The translations under genes and the position numbers were made by a program. The notes under the pieces are model-generated. The model made no database searches, was not told the origin of the DNA, and was given only the letters and a program-made list of their open reading frames with translations. Below are positions 1-8,400 of a DNA stretch of 21,163 bases, piece after piece. This stretch comes from DSOI01 sp041394885 (lineage in GTDB: Bacteria; Acidobacteriota; Terriglobia; Bryobacterales; Bryobacteraceae). Within the stretch, counting starts at the first letter, position 1. Each line of letters opens with the position of its first letter. The stretch is taken from assembly GCA_041394885.1 (NCBI GenBank), contig JAWKHI010000071.1, positions 1-21,163 of the forward strand, in the 5' to 3' direction.

Positions 1-2
1 TC

Positions 3-38
3 GGCTGCGGCGATGCCGTGGGCCAAGGAGAGTTCTGA
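3..38 (+). CDS. possible C-terminal end of an upstream gene (partial)
   Basis: One frame is open from the window edge and reads GCGDAVGQGEF before a TGA at 36-38. That stop overlaps the ATG of the next gene (TGATG). This kind of overlap is common between co-transcribed, translationally coupled genes, and the three downstream genes overlap in the same way. Only 11 residues are visible, so no family can be named, and the open frame could be chance. Confidence 0.25.
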   Translation, partial: GCGDAVGQGEF

Positions 39-730
39 TGGCTATCGATCAATTGAAGACGGTGGGAGAACTGGCGGCACAATCGCTTGCCGCGACGCGC
101 GTGTTCGAGGATTACGGAATCGATTTCTGCTGCGGCGGGTCAAAGCCTTTCGAAACGGCATGCCGTGAGAAGCACTTGGATCCGCGGGTAGTGTTGGGCG
201 AGATTGAAGCGGCCGTGCAGCAGAGCGATTCGGCGGATCGGCGCGACTGGCCGAACGAACCGTTGGAAGCGCTGATCGCGTACATTCTGGACCGGCACCA
301 CACGTATTTGCGCGCCGAACTGCCGCGGATTGAATCGTGGCTGGCGGCTGTCCGGAAGGCGCACGGGGAGCGGGACGGCGCGTTGCTGGCCGAACTCGAC
401 AGTACGTTCACGGCCATGAAGGACGAACTCGAAGCGCACATGCGCAAAGAGGAGATGGTTCTGTTTCCGGCAATGCGCCGCAGCGAGGGTTGGATCGGCC
501 AGCCGATCGCGGTGATGGAGCATGAGCACGACAGCGCCGGGCGGGCGCTGACCGAGATGCGGCGGATCACCGGGGGGTACCGGGTGCCGGAGCATGCCTG
601 CGCCACCTACCGGGCTCTGTATTCGGGACTGCAAGAATTGGAGACGGACCTGCACCTGCACATCCACCTGGAAAACAATATTCTGTTTCCGCGTGCGATG
701 GCGGAAACCAGCCGGAGCCGGGGATGCTGA
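38..730 (+). CDS. ric: RIC/YtfE/ScdA-family di-iron iron-sulfur cluster repair protein
   Basis: This 230-residue protein has the two-part layout of the RIC family, which repairs Fe-S clusters damaged by nitric oxide or oxidative stress in the cytoplasm. The N-terminal ScdA_N (DUF542) domain, about residues 5-60, carries the diagnostic CCGG at 31-34. The C-terminal hemerythrin-like four-helix bundle, about 78-220, carries the histidine/glutamate ligands: H87/H88, H134 and E138 in EAHMRKEEMVLFP, H162/H164 in EHEHD, and H206-H210 with E212 ahead of NNILFP. Length is normal for the family. AAGGAG lies 7 nt before the ATG, supporting this start. It overlaps the next gene, another hemerythrin-like protein, by 7 nt. 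In many bacteria this family is controlled by NO-responsive regulators; no such operator is visible because the window begins 37 nt upstream. Confidence 0.93.
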   Translation: MAIDQLKTVGELAAQSLAATRVFEDYGIDFCCGGSKPFETACREKHLDPRVVLGEIEAAVQQSDSADRRDWPNEPLEALIAYILDRHHTYLRAELPRIESWLAAVRKAHGERDGALLAELDSTFTAMKDELEAHMRKEEMVLFPAMRRSEGWIGQPIAVMEHEHDSAGRALTEMRRITGGYRVPEHACATYRALYSGLQELETDLHLHIHLENNILFPRAMAETSRSRGC

Positions 731-1266
731 CCGTCGCCGATCTGTTGCGGGGGCCGCGTGCGCCGGAAATGACGGATGACCCGATCGAGCATCTGTCGGC
801 CTGCCACCGGCGGGTGGAGCAACGCCTGCAAACTCTCGCTCGCGCGGGCAGTGCCTTCGCCAGCCAGCGGGACGAAGCGCTGCGAGCCATCGACGCGGCC
901 GTGCACTTCTTTGCCACCAACGGTGTGCTTCACACCGCGGACGAGGAAGAAAGCGTGTTTCCGCGGCTGGCGCCGAAACTGGAGCCCGCGGAACGCGAGG
1001 TCATCGAAGCGCTCGAGCGAGACCACGAAACGGCGGCGGGACTTCATGCGGAGCTCGATGTACTGGTACAGCGTCTGCGCGGTGACCCGGCCGGCGAGGC
1101 GCCCGTGGAGGCATATCTTGAATGCGTGCGAAGGCTGACGGCTCTCTATGCGCGCCACATCGCGGTAGAGGATTCGCAGGTTGCCGCGCTTGCACGCTCG
1201 CGTTTTTCGGAGCCGGAGTTAGCCGCCATACACGCCGAGATGAAGCAACGCAGGGAGAAGCAATGA
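724..1266 (+). CDS. hemerythrin HHE cation-binding domain protein
   Basis: This 180-residue protein is a single predicted helical bundle with regularly spaced metal-ligand motifs: HLSACHRRVEQ near the N-terminus, HFFATNGVLHTADEEESVFP, LERDHETAAGLHAEL, and LYARHIAVEDSQV near the C-terminus. The H and HxxxE-type spacing is that of hemerythrin/HHE di-iron proteins, which bind O2, NO or iron. The ATG at 724 lies inside the 3' end of the RIC gene (ATGCTGA, 7-nt overlap), and its own TGA overlaps the next start as ATGA, so translational coupling is likely. Pairing with RIC suggests a role in NO/O2 sensing, iron delivery or repair, but the exact function is unknown. No signal peptide is seen, so it is probably cytoplasmic. 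Confidence 0.85.
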   Translation: MLTVADLLRGPRAPEMTDDPIEHLSACHRRVEQRLQTLARAGSAFASQRDEALRAIDAAVHFFATNGVLHTADEEESVFPRLAPKLEPAEREVIEALERDHETAAGLHAELDVLVQRLRGDPAGEAPVEAYLECVRRLTALYARHIAVEDSQVAALARSRFSEPELAAIHAEMKQRREKQ

Positions 1267-1901
1267 CGGGGAAACTGGTGGCCGTCGGCGGACACAGCCG
1301 CCACGTTGGCAAGACCTGCATGGTGAACGCCATTCGGCGCGCGACGCCCGAGTTGGACTGGCATGCGGTGAAGATCTCGAATCACCGCCACGGTTCGCCG
1401 TCCATCAAAACAGCCAACCTGCTGCGCCTCACCGACTCTGAATTCGCGCGAGGCATCACCGTGTTGCGGCGCCTGCTCGACGAAGGCCGCAACGTTTTGG
1501 TGGAATCCAACCGCATCGTCTCGCACCTGGATCCGGATCTCGTGATCTTCGTGATTGACCCGCTCAATGCCGACTGGAAGGCCTCGTCGGCGGCGTGCGT
1601 CGCGAGGGCCGACGCGCTCGTGTTTTCCGGCGATGGTGTCTGTCCGGCGGAGCTTCCGCGAGTATTGCCAGCCTTCCGGTTGGCCGCCTGGGCCGAAACG
1701 CCGATGGGGTTCCACGAGTGGATCCGGGAACGCCTGAAAGTCACGGAGGTAGCCGTCCATGAAGACTCGCTTCACCGTCCTGATGTTTGCCTCGCTGCCG
1801 ATAGCCGCGCAAACGGCGCCGGCGCGCGAACCAGTGAAACTGGGCAATGTGCTGGTGCAGGGTTCCTTGCGTACGCGGCTGGAAGCCTGGAACTGGTTTG
1901 A
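1263..1901 (+). CDS. MobB-like P-loop NTPase with an overlapping C-terminal extension
   Basis: The ATG at 1263 was chosen because it overlaps the preceding stop (ATGA) and sits just before a P-loop; the open frame extends further upstream without support. The N-terminus LVAVGGHSRHVGKT (P-loop G10 to T18) followed by VKISNHRHG at 37-44 resembles MobB, the GTP-binding accessory protein of molybdopterin guanine dinucleotide synthesis, which has KxdhH at this place. Later segments (NVLVESNRIV, DLVIFVIDPLNADWKA, RADALVFSGD) look like the rest of a P-loop/MobB fold. MobB proteins are usually about 160-175 residues. Here residues from about 160 to 212 lie inside the next gene and look like out-of-frame sequence. 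TGA at 1735 and TAG at 1750 lie in the +1 frame, so a one-base indel may have removed the natural stop. Family assignment is moderate; it could be another small NTPase. Confidence 0.65.
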   Translation: MTGKLVAVGGHSRHVGKTCMVNAIRRATPELDWHAVKISNHRHGSPSIKTANLLRLTDSEFARGITVLRRLLDEGRNVLVESNRIVSHLDPDLVIFVIDPLNADWKASSAACVARADALVFSGDGVCPAELPRVLPAFRLAAWAETPMGFHEWIRERLKVTEVAVHEDSLHRPDVCLAADSRANGAGARTSETGQCAGAGFLAYAAGSLELV

Positions 1902-3205
1902 ACCGGATTCTGGCGACGGCGGTTACGCATACCTCGGCAACATCGCGCGTCTCAGTTTCTCCCGCACTTCGGCAAAGTTAGACTGGCAGGTGGAGCTAGC
2001 GGCACCCATCCTGTTGGGCCTGCCAGACTCGGCCTTGGGTCCCGGTGCGCAGGGCCAACTCGGTCTCGGACCCGCCTACTATTCGGCAAACGATCGATCA
2101 CGGAACGCGATCGGCATTTTCCCCAAGCAGGCCTGGATCCGGTTCAAGCATAACCAGCACACCGTCCGCGTCGGCCGATTCGAATACATGGACGGTGCTG
2201 AGACCACGCCCAAGAATGCCACCCTCGCCACGGTGAAGCGAGACCGTGTGAATATGCGCCTGCTCGGCCACTTCGGCTGGTTGCACGTGGGTCGAAGTTT
2301 CGATGGCGGCCAATACTCCTACAACCACCGCGGCGGCAACTTCACCGCAGTGGGCGCCGTGCCGACGCGGGGAGTTTTCCAGACCGATGGCTGGGGCGAG
2401 ACTCATACGGCGTTCGGCTACGCTGCGTACACCTGGGCCTGGGGCACGGGCAAGCATGCCGCTGACACGCGCTTGTTCGCGCTCCAGTATCACGACTGGC
2501 GCCAAGTACTCAAGACCGACAACCGGGTACTACCGGCGCGGCGGGCTGACACGGACCGGATCCGCGTCGAAACTTTCGGCGGGCACACGGTGCACGCGGT
2601 GGAGACGGCGCCGGGAACCCTCGACGCGCTGGCTTGGGCGGCGGTGCAGACGGGGCGCTGGGGAACGCTCACCCATCGCGCGCACGCGATTGATTTCGAA
2701 GCTGGTTGGCAGCCCGCGCATGCCGGCCGCTGGAAGCCTTGGCTGCGTGGCGGGTTCTATGACGGATCTGGGGATGGCAACCCGGCCGATTCGCGTCACG
2801 GGACTTTCTTCCAGGTCTTGCCCACGCCGAGGCCCTTTGCGCGATTCCCGTTCTTTAACATGATGAACAACCGCGATCGCTTCGGCATGCTCATCCTCCG
2901 TCCGCATCCGAAGGTTTCGGCATCGTTTGAATTTCCACAGCCTCCGGCTGAGCAATCCGGACGATCTCTGGTATCAGGGCGGCGGCGCGTTTCAGCCGTG
3001 GACGTTCGGCTACGCTGGCCGTAACTCTGGCGGAGCGCGGTCGCTGGCCAACTTGTATGACGCGGGAGTCGAGTATCGGATCGATTCGCAAGTTACAATT
3101 GCCGGGTATTTTGCCAAGGCGCAAGGCCTGTCGGCAATCAGGTCAATTTACTCTCGGGGGCAATCGGCCATGTTCGGATATGCGGAACTCCTGTACCGAT
3201 TCTGA
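1759..3205 (+). pseudogene. alginate-export-type outer-membrane porin, frameshifted
   Basis: Two frames together encode one about 481-residue beta-barrel protein. The first frame starts at the ATG at 1759 (GGAGG 9 nt upstream) with a Sec signal peptide (MKTRFTVLMFASLPIAAQ) and continues through alternating aromatic/polar barrel strands to LRPHPKVSASFEF. At 2935-2936 the frame fails. Dropping one C of TTTCCAC restores FEFHSLRLSNPDDLWYQGG and continues in frame to 3205, ending YAELLYRF with the terminal phenylalanine typical of outer-membrane barrels. The restored tail (H-L-L, DLWYQGGGAF, FGYAGR) matches the conserved end of the alginate export/porin family. Unshifted, the first frame ends at 3024 with an unrelated 30-residue tail. 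It is probably an outer-membrane channel co-transcribed with the preceding genes; the substrate is unknown. A sequencing error is an equally good explanation for the shift. Confidence 0.8.
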
Positions 3206-3717
3206 GGTGCTGGTGGTGAGGGACGATCTTGCAGTCTCGCTCCAAAGGCCGGGTCGCGGTCGAACCTTGCCGATCGCTTCATGCCGATCGTGCCTGATGG
3301 CCGCCAGCCGGTGCTGTTGCCGGCAATGTCTCGAGTCGCTGCATTAACGGCGCGTCGATCCTGAATCCGTGACGCCATCGATCTGGCACTGCTCGTTGCT
3401 GGTACCGCCGTTCCCCGGTAACACCCTCGCTCCGGCAAAATGGGCCCCGGCATCAGTGACGCGCAGGAGTTGGACCCCACGGCTTCGATATCCAACCGCA
3501 CATGACGGTGGATGCAGATCCCGAGAGCATGAATCCGGGTTGGCCGAGCCTGCCGTCACAGAGTCCGTGATGAATGTCGAGACCTCGATTGAGCCTTTCT
3601 AGTGCTCGCAGCGGTTGTCTGTTAGACTCAAAGACTCACCCCGCCGTGAACACCGTGGCGCCCGGGTTGCGCCGGTGAACCCTGCCGTTCTCACTATCAG
3701 AATCGAGGCAGAGTGGA
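3206..3717. other. gene-poor region between porin and MBL hydrolase genes
   Basis: No intact gene is convincing in these 512 bases; the open frames are short, overlapping and without recognisable starts. The left part contains a decayed minus-strand domain (described separately). The right part, about 3560-3717, should hold the promoter of the MBL-fold gene. A short direct repeat, AGACTCA AAGACTCA, is present at about 3624-3637, but I cannot identify a good -35/-10 pair. Confidence 0.6.
3292..3508 (-). pseudogene. relic of an acidobacterial extracellular beta-domain
   Basis: On the minus strand, one frame (3508 down to about 3374) reads CAVGYRSRGVQLLRVTDAG and then VLPGNGGTSNEQCQIDG. After a stop and frame change, another frame (3351-3292) reads VNAATRDIAGNSTGWRPSG. 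Together they follow the pattern of a domain I remember from large secreted Solibacter/Bryobacterales proteins: C-Y-x-x-Y...LYLVND-G...NGS-G-xxNSQC-x-I-x-G, ending K-V-x-Y-L-AARD-x-AGNNSGW-x-x-xG. About 15-20 residues between the two halves appear to be deleted, and no start codon or signal sequence is attached. It therefore looks like a non-functional fragment. The assignment rests on pattern memory, not a search. Confidence 0.5.
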
Positions 3718-4725
3718 ATGATCTCCAAACGTTTGCTGGTCGCGGTGTGGATTGTCGCTGGAGCGGCCTGGATCGGCGTGGGCATCTACGCCCAGGCGCC
3801 GCAGCCCGATGGCGCCGGCATTGAGCGAGGGAGCCTGCCGCGCTCCTGGCCCACGGGTGGTCCCCGGTGCATGGAAGCGCCCGAGTGGCGTGTTCACGAG
3901 TACAACGAAGACTTCTACATCATCCGTGAATCGGGCTGCGTTCACTACGAGAAGCCGTTCCTCTATCTGATTTTCGGCAACGACAAGGCGATGCTCGTGG
4001 ATACTGGCGCGGGCACGACGGAACTGGCGACGGTGGTGGATGGTCTGGTGGCGAAATGGCTGCAGCGCAAGAAGCGATCCGACATCAAGCTGATGGTGAT
4101 GCACTCGCATGGCCATCGCGATCACGTGGCCCGTGACAGCCAGTTCAGCGGACGCACCGGTGTGGAATTCGTGCCCGCCGAGATACCGGCCGTGCAGAAA
4201 GCGTTCGGAATCGGGCAATGGCCGAACGATACCGGGCGCATTGACTTGGGTGGCCGCGTCCTCGACGTGGTCCCGATCCCTGGCCATCATCCGGTGGCGG
4301 TGGCTCTGTATGACCGGCGCACGGCGATTCTGATGACCGGGGACAACGTTTATCCGGGCCGGCTCTACATTTCCGACTGGGCTGCGTTCGCGGCGAGCAC
4401 GCGGCGGCTCGTGGATTTTGCCGGCTCGCGGATCGTCAGCCACGTGCTGGGCTGCCACATCGAGCAGAGCCGTACGCCGTACCTGGAGTTTCCGATCGGG
4501 TCCATTTTCCAGCCTGAGGAGCATGTCCTCGAGCTTTCCAAGGGGCATTTGCTCGAACTGGATCAGGCCCTGGCGTCAACGGGCGGGGAGCCGAAACGCA
4601 TCGCGCTGCGTGACATGACGATTTATCCGGTGAATGAGCAGATCTGGCAGGAACTCAGGCAGACGAGGGAAGCCACCGAGAATCGCCAGCGGGAGACGCA
4701 GTGGCGGCAGCCAACGGTGCGCTGA
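3718..4725 (+). CDS. secreted metallo-beta-lactamase-fold hydrolase
   Basis: This 335-residue protein begins with a Sec-type signal peptide (hydrophobic residues 6-24, likely cut after AQA at about 27) and is probably periplasmic. The MBL fold is shown by LYLIFGNDKAMLVDTGAG at about 82-99 and the metal-binding H131-G-H133-R-D135-H136. It continues with GHH at 189-191, the bridging aspartate of LMTGDN at D209, and a late histidine in VLGCHIE (H247; H242 is an alternative). These are the ligands for a dinuclear zinc site. The substrate cannot be deduced; the fold covers beta-lactamases, glyoxalase II-like thioesterases, lactonases and others. The ATG at 3718 is chosen because the signal peptide starts there. 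Flanking genes do not suggest a pathway, and it appears monocistronic. Confidence 0.88.
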   Translation: MISKRLLVAVWIVAGAAWIGVGIYAQAPQPDGAGIERGSLPRSWPTGGPRCMEAPEWRVHEYNEDFYIIRESGCVHYEKPFLYLIFGNDKAMLVDTGAGTTELATVVDGLVAKWLQRKKRSDIKLMVMHSHGHRDHVARDSQFSGRTGVEFVPAEIPAVQKAFGIGQWPNDTGRIDLGGRVLDVVPIPGHHPVAVALYDRRTAILMTGDNVYPGRLYISDWAAFAASTRRLVDFAGSRIVSHVLGCHIEQSRTPYLEFPIGSIFQPEEHVLELSKGHLLELDQALASTGGEPKRIALRDMTIYPVNEQIWQELRQTREATENRQRETQWRQPTVR

Positions 4726-4800
4726 AATCCGCGGACCAGCTTTCGATATATACTGTCGGTAGTTCCTGGTGGAACGAATCGCTCCTCGTGGAGTACCGAT
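4726..4800 (+). promoter_or_regulatory. short leader with two tandem mini-hairpins before the zincin gene
   Basis: A -10-like TATACT lies at 4749-4754, predicting a transcript start near 4761; no good -35 is visible. The resulting leader of about 40 nt folds into two small hairpins. The first is GTTCC-TGGT-GGAAC (4762-4775), the second CTCC-TCGT-GGAG (4782-4793). The GGAG of the second stem is the likely ribosome binding site, 7 nt before the ATG at 4801, so it would be partly sequestered. Whether this matters in vivo is inference. Confidence 0.35.
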
Positions 4801-5451
4801 ATGTTTATCGGCCGGGCCATGCTTGCCCTGACGAGCCTCTGTTTGCCTCTTGCTGCCGGACCCGGTCCGGGTACGGTAGCGGTGTATCTGGATTATCCCA
4901 CTGAGATGACGCCGGCTTCCCGGTCCGCCATGGAGCGCGAGAGCCAGCGTATTCTCGATTCAACCGGGTTTAGAATCGTTTGGAAGAAGCTGGCCGAGCG
5001 GGATGGGAGCGAAAGCTTCGAGAATCTGGCGGTCTTCCGGTTCGCGGGATCGTGCGCCTCATTTTTCCCCGGCGATGCGGCGCATCCCGGGGGGGAGAGC
5101 CTGGCGGACACCGCGGTGTCGGAAGGCCGTGTGCTGCCCTTTAGCGTGCTACGTTGCGAACGCATCGCACGGATGCTGAGCAGCCAGATCGGGCCGCTCC
5201 CCAGCGGCGCCCGGGATGGAGCTTTCGGGCGGGCTTTGGGACGGGTGGCGGCCCATGAGCTCTTCCACATTCTGGGCCAAACGAAAGGTCATCACGCGGA
5301 CGGAATCTCCAAAGCTTGTTTCTCGGCGATGGATCTGCTGAAGGTGGACTTCGGTCTCGGTTCCAACGCGGTGGCGCAACTGCGCCCGGAGCGGGTGGAG
5401 CAACCACACACCCCGGGCGAAGTTTGGTCTGACGAGCCGTCTGGCCGTTAG
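4801..5451 (+). CDS. small secreted zincin-like putative metalloprotease
   Basis: This 216-residue protein has a short N-terminal hydrophobic signal segment (about residues 5-19). Near the C-terminal third lies AHELFHILGQTKGHH, a zinc protease motif with H152, E153 and H156. G159 and H164/H165 are candidates for the third ligand, followed by FSAMDLL at 174-180, which could serve as a Met-turn. Spacing is HExxHxxGxxxxH rather than the metzincin HExxHxxGxxH. The upstream half (VYLDYPTEMTP, GFRIVWKKL) has no recognised domain. The family is not one I can name; similar small HExxH proteins are common as hypotheticals in Acidobacteriota. Its TAG at 5449-5451 overlaps the stop of the convergent TonB receptor gene (minus TAA at 5448-5450), leaving no room for a terminator. 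Confidence 0.75.
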   Translation: MFIGRAMLALTSLCLPLAAGPGPGTVAVYLDYPTEMTPASRSAMERESQRILDSTGFRIVWKKLAERDGSESFENLAVFRFAGSCASFFPGDAAHPGGESLADTAVSEGRVLPFSVLRCERIARMLSSQIGPLPSGARDGAFGRALGRVAAHELFHILGQTKGHHADGISKACFSAMDLLKVDFGLGSNAVAQLRPERVEQPHTPGEVWSDEPSGR

Positions 5452-8400
5452 AATTCGTACCGCAGCGCGAACTGCATCACGCGTGCCGGCATGGCTCGCT
5501 GGAACTGCCCGAACGTGGACGGGCGGTCAATGCGCAGGCTGGCATCGAAGAAGTTCACGTTATTGAACAGATTGAACGCTTCGGCCCGGAACTGCAGAGT
5601 GTGGCCTTCCATCGGGAGGAAGAACCGTTTGAACATGCCGAAGTCGAAGTTCGTCATCGGCGCCAGGCGGACGATGGCGCGCGTGCCGCTTTGCCCGGGG
5701 TATTGCGCCACGAAGCTATCCGTGGCCTTGGTATCGGTGAAAATACTGGGCGTGCCGGTTTGGTCGAAACCAACACCGGCTTGCGGATTGGTGGCCCCGG
5801 TGGCGAGAATGCCCAGAGCGCTATTCAGATAGTTGGTGGGCCAGACCGAGCCGTGCGTGATCACGGTGGGCAGGCCGGAGCGATAGCGGCCGATGAGGGA
5901 GGGTTTCCATCCGCCGACGATCTGGTTCAGGGCGCCAGGGATGTTGCCGAGGAACCGGTGGCCCTTGCCGAACGGAAGCTGGGCGACGGCGTTCATGGTC
6001 AGATTGTGGCGGATGTCGAAGTCTGAGGATCCGCGGAAGGAACCGGGATTGAAGGCGTCTTGGATGACTGCGCCGCCGTTGCCGGATCCGGATTCGGCCG
6101 CCGACGTCACGTCGATGGCGTGCGACAAGGTGTAGTTGAAGTCGAAGGAGAAGCCGTTCGACATGGCGCGGCGCAAGGTGAAGGTGCCGCCGTGGAAGCT
6201 GCCGTTGCCACCGTTGATCCAGGAGCGGAGACCGGCGTTCTGCGATGCGAAGAAGGTATTGCATCCGAGCACGCTGAGGCAGTTGGGACCATAGCTGCGT
6301 TCACGGTCCACGTCGTTGAGGGCGTCGAGCTCGCTGCCGGCATATTCACGGTAGGCAAGGTCAAACCAGTTGGCCGACGCCGATCCGGGGAAGAAGAGGT
6401 TGGCGAGGCCCGGGAACATGTTCTCGAAGAAGGCCACCGCGGGGACGGCGCCGGGGTTGGCTTTGACCTGGGCGGGTGTGACGCCGGAGTCAAACATCGC
6501 GCGCAACTGTCCGGCTGCCTCGGTCCAGGTTTGGCCGGACTTGGGGTCGCGGAACCGGGTGAGCGGCTGGAAGTAGTCGGACTGGAGCAGGTTCTTTCGC
6601 ATCAGGCGCCCGGCGTAGCCCACCTCCATGGTCATGCCGCCGGCGAGGGGCCGGGCGTAGTTGAGGTTCATGACGATCGAGTAGGGCGCCACCAGATCCG
6701 GCGAGATGCCGACGCCGCTGTTGAAGCCGCCGAGGATCGCCGGCGGTGTGACCGGAAAGGATCCGGTGGACGGCGCGGTCAACTGCGGGAAGTTCGGGTA
6801 TCGAATGGAGTCGCTGAAGTTAGTGTTACGCGGTTGCGAGACCTGTTGGGTCAGGCCCGGAGAACCAGTGCGATCGAACTCGACGATCATGTCGTTGCCG
6901 TAGCGATCGTAGAGCATCGCGGCGCCGCCGCGCAGCACACCGCCCGCGCCGAAGAGCTTGGCGAGGAAGCCGTCGGAGTTCGGGCTGAAGGCGAAACCAA
7001 AGCGCGGTGACCAGTTGTTGTTGTCACGCTTGTACCAGCCTGGCTTGCCGTTCGCCGGACCGTTCAGGGCATAGGTGAGCAGGGCGTTGGGCATCGAAGC
7101 GCCGGCGACGCCAGCCTGCGAAGCAGCCACGCGTTCAGCGAAGTACTGGTCAATGCCGACGGTGGTGCCGACTTGAATGCCGTTCTGTTCATACGGAACG
7201 GCGAAGCTCGAGTAGCGCACGCCGTAGTTCAGCGTGAGTGAGGGCCGCGCCTTCCAGGAATCCTGCAGGTAGAACTCGTACTCGTTGGTGGCGAAATTGC
7301 GTGGAACGGGATTGCCGAGAGGCACGGCGGAACCGTCCGCGTTGAAGTTGTAAGTTACCGAATACTGATTGAGCAGACCGAGGACGTTGCCCATGGCGCG
7401 GGCGACGTTCGGGGCTTCCGAGACGGCGAGTGTCGAACTGCCGCTACGGTCGCGAATGAATGCGTTGGTGGCGTCGACGATGTCGGAGCCCAGGCCGCGA
7501 AGCGTGTTGCGGCTGAATGTATAGCTGGCGAACGAGTTCACGAACGAGTTGCGGGCGTTGCGGATGAAACGGAAGTCGACACCGGCGTTGATGGTGTGTG
7601 CGCCCTTGATCCACGTGGTGTCGTGTACGAGGTTGGTGGTGGGCATGTGCCGGATGAATCCGCGTGCCTGATTGTTGTAGTTCAGCAAATCGCTCAGCGA
7701 GTCGAACCCGACGCGATCGCCCACCGAGCCGGACTGTTCGAGGCCGAGGCGGGTGAATCCGAAGCTGAAGACGTTGATGACAGTTGGAGAGACGACGGCG
7801 GTGTAACGGGCGCCGATGCCTTTGCTGTTGTCGAGCAGTTTGGAGGCCGGCGTCTGCCCGGGAAACTGGGCCAGGATGCTATCGCGGGATCGGTCTGACA
7901 GAGTGCCGCGGACCGACAGCGTGTGCTTGCCCGCGGTGTCGAGGTTAAAGTCCGTTTTGGCGACGTAGGCTTTGTCGTCGAAGCGCAACGGCGCATTGAA
8001 GACGAAGCCGGAGAAGTTGAGCCCGCGGTCGACGCCGCCGGCGGGGTCGTTGCCGGTGGGGTATCGGCTCAGCAGGCTCCGCATGGAGTCCGAGAAGCCG
8101 AGACCGAGCGGGTCGACGGCGCGGATCTCCGAGGGAGTCAACTGGCCGATGGTGCCATCGTTCTGGCGAAACCGGACGATGCCCTGCTTCAGCGTTTCCG
8201 TGGGAACGGTGCGGCGCTCGAGTTGGCCGCTGGCGTCTATGCGTTGTTCAAAGTTGGCGAAGAAGAATGCACGATCGCGAATGATGCGGCCGCCGAGCGA
8301 GGCGCCGAAGATGTTGCGGATCAGCGGCTCGCGTTTGTTTCCGGCGCGGTTGTTGAACCAGTTGTTGGCGGAGGTCACCGTGTTGCGGTGGAATTCGTAG

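Noticed and set aside
6060..7010. 316-residue plus-strand open frame inside the TonB receptor region
   Set aside because: It is antisense to a clearly coding barrel domain, has low-complexity G/V/E/R composition and no recognisable family; typical shadow in high-GC DNA. The same applies to the 7923-8777 frame.
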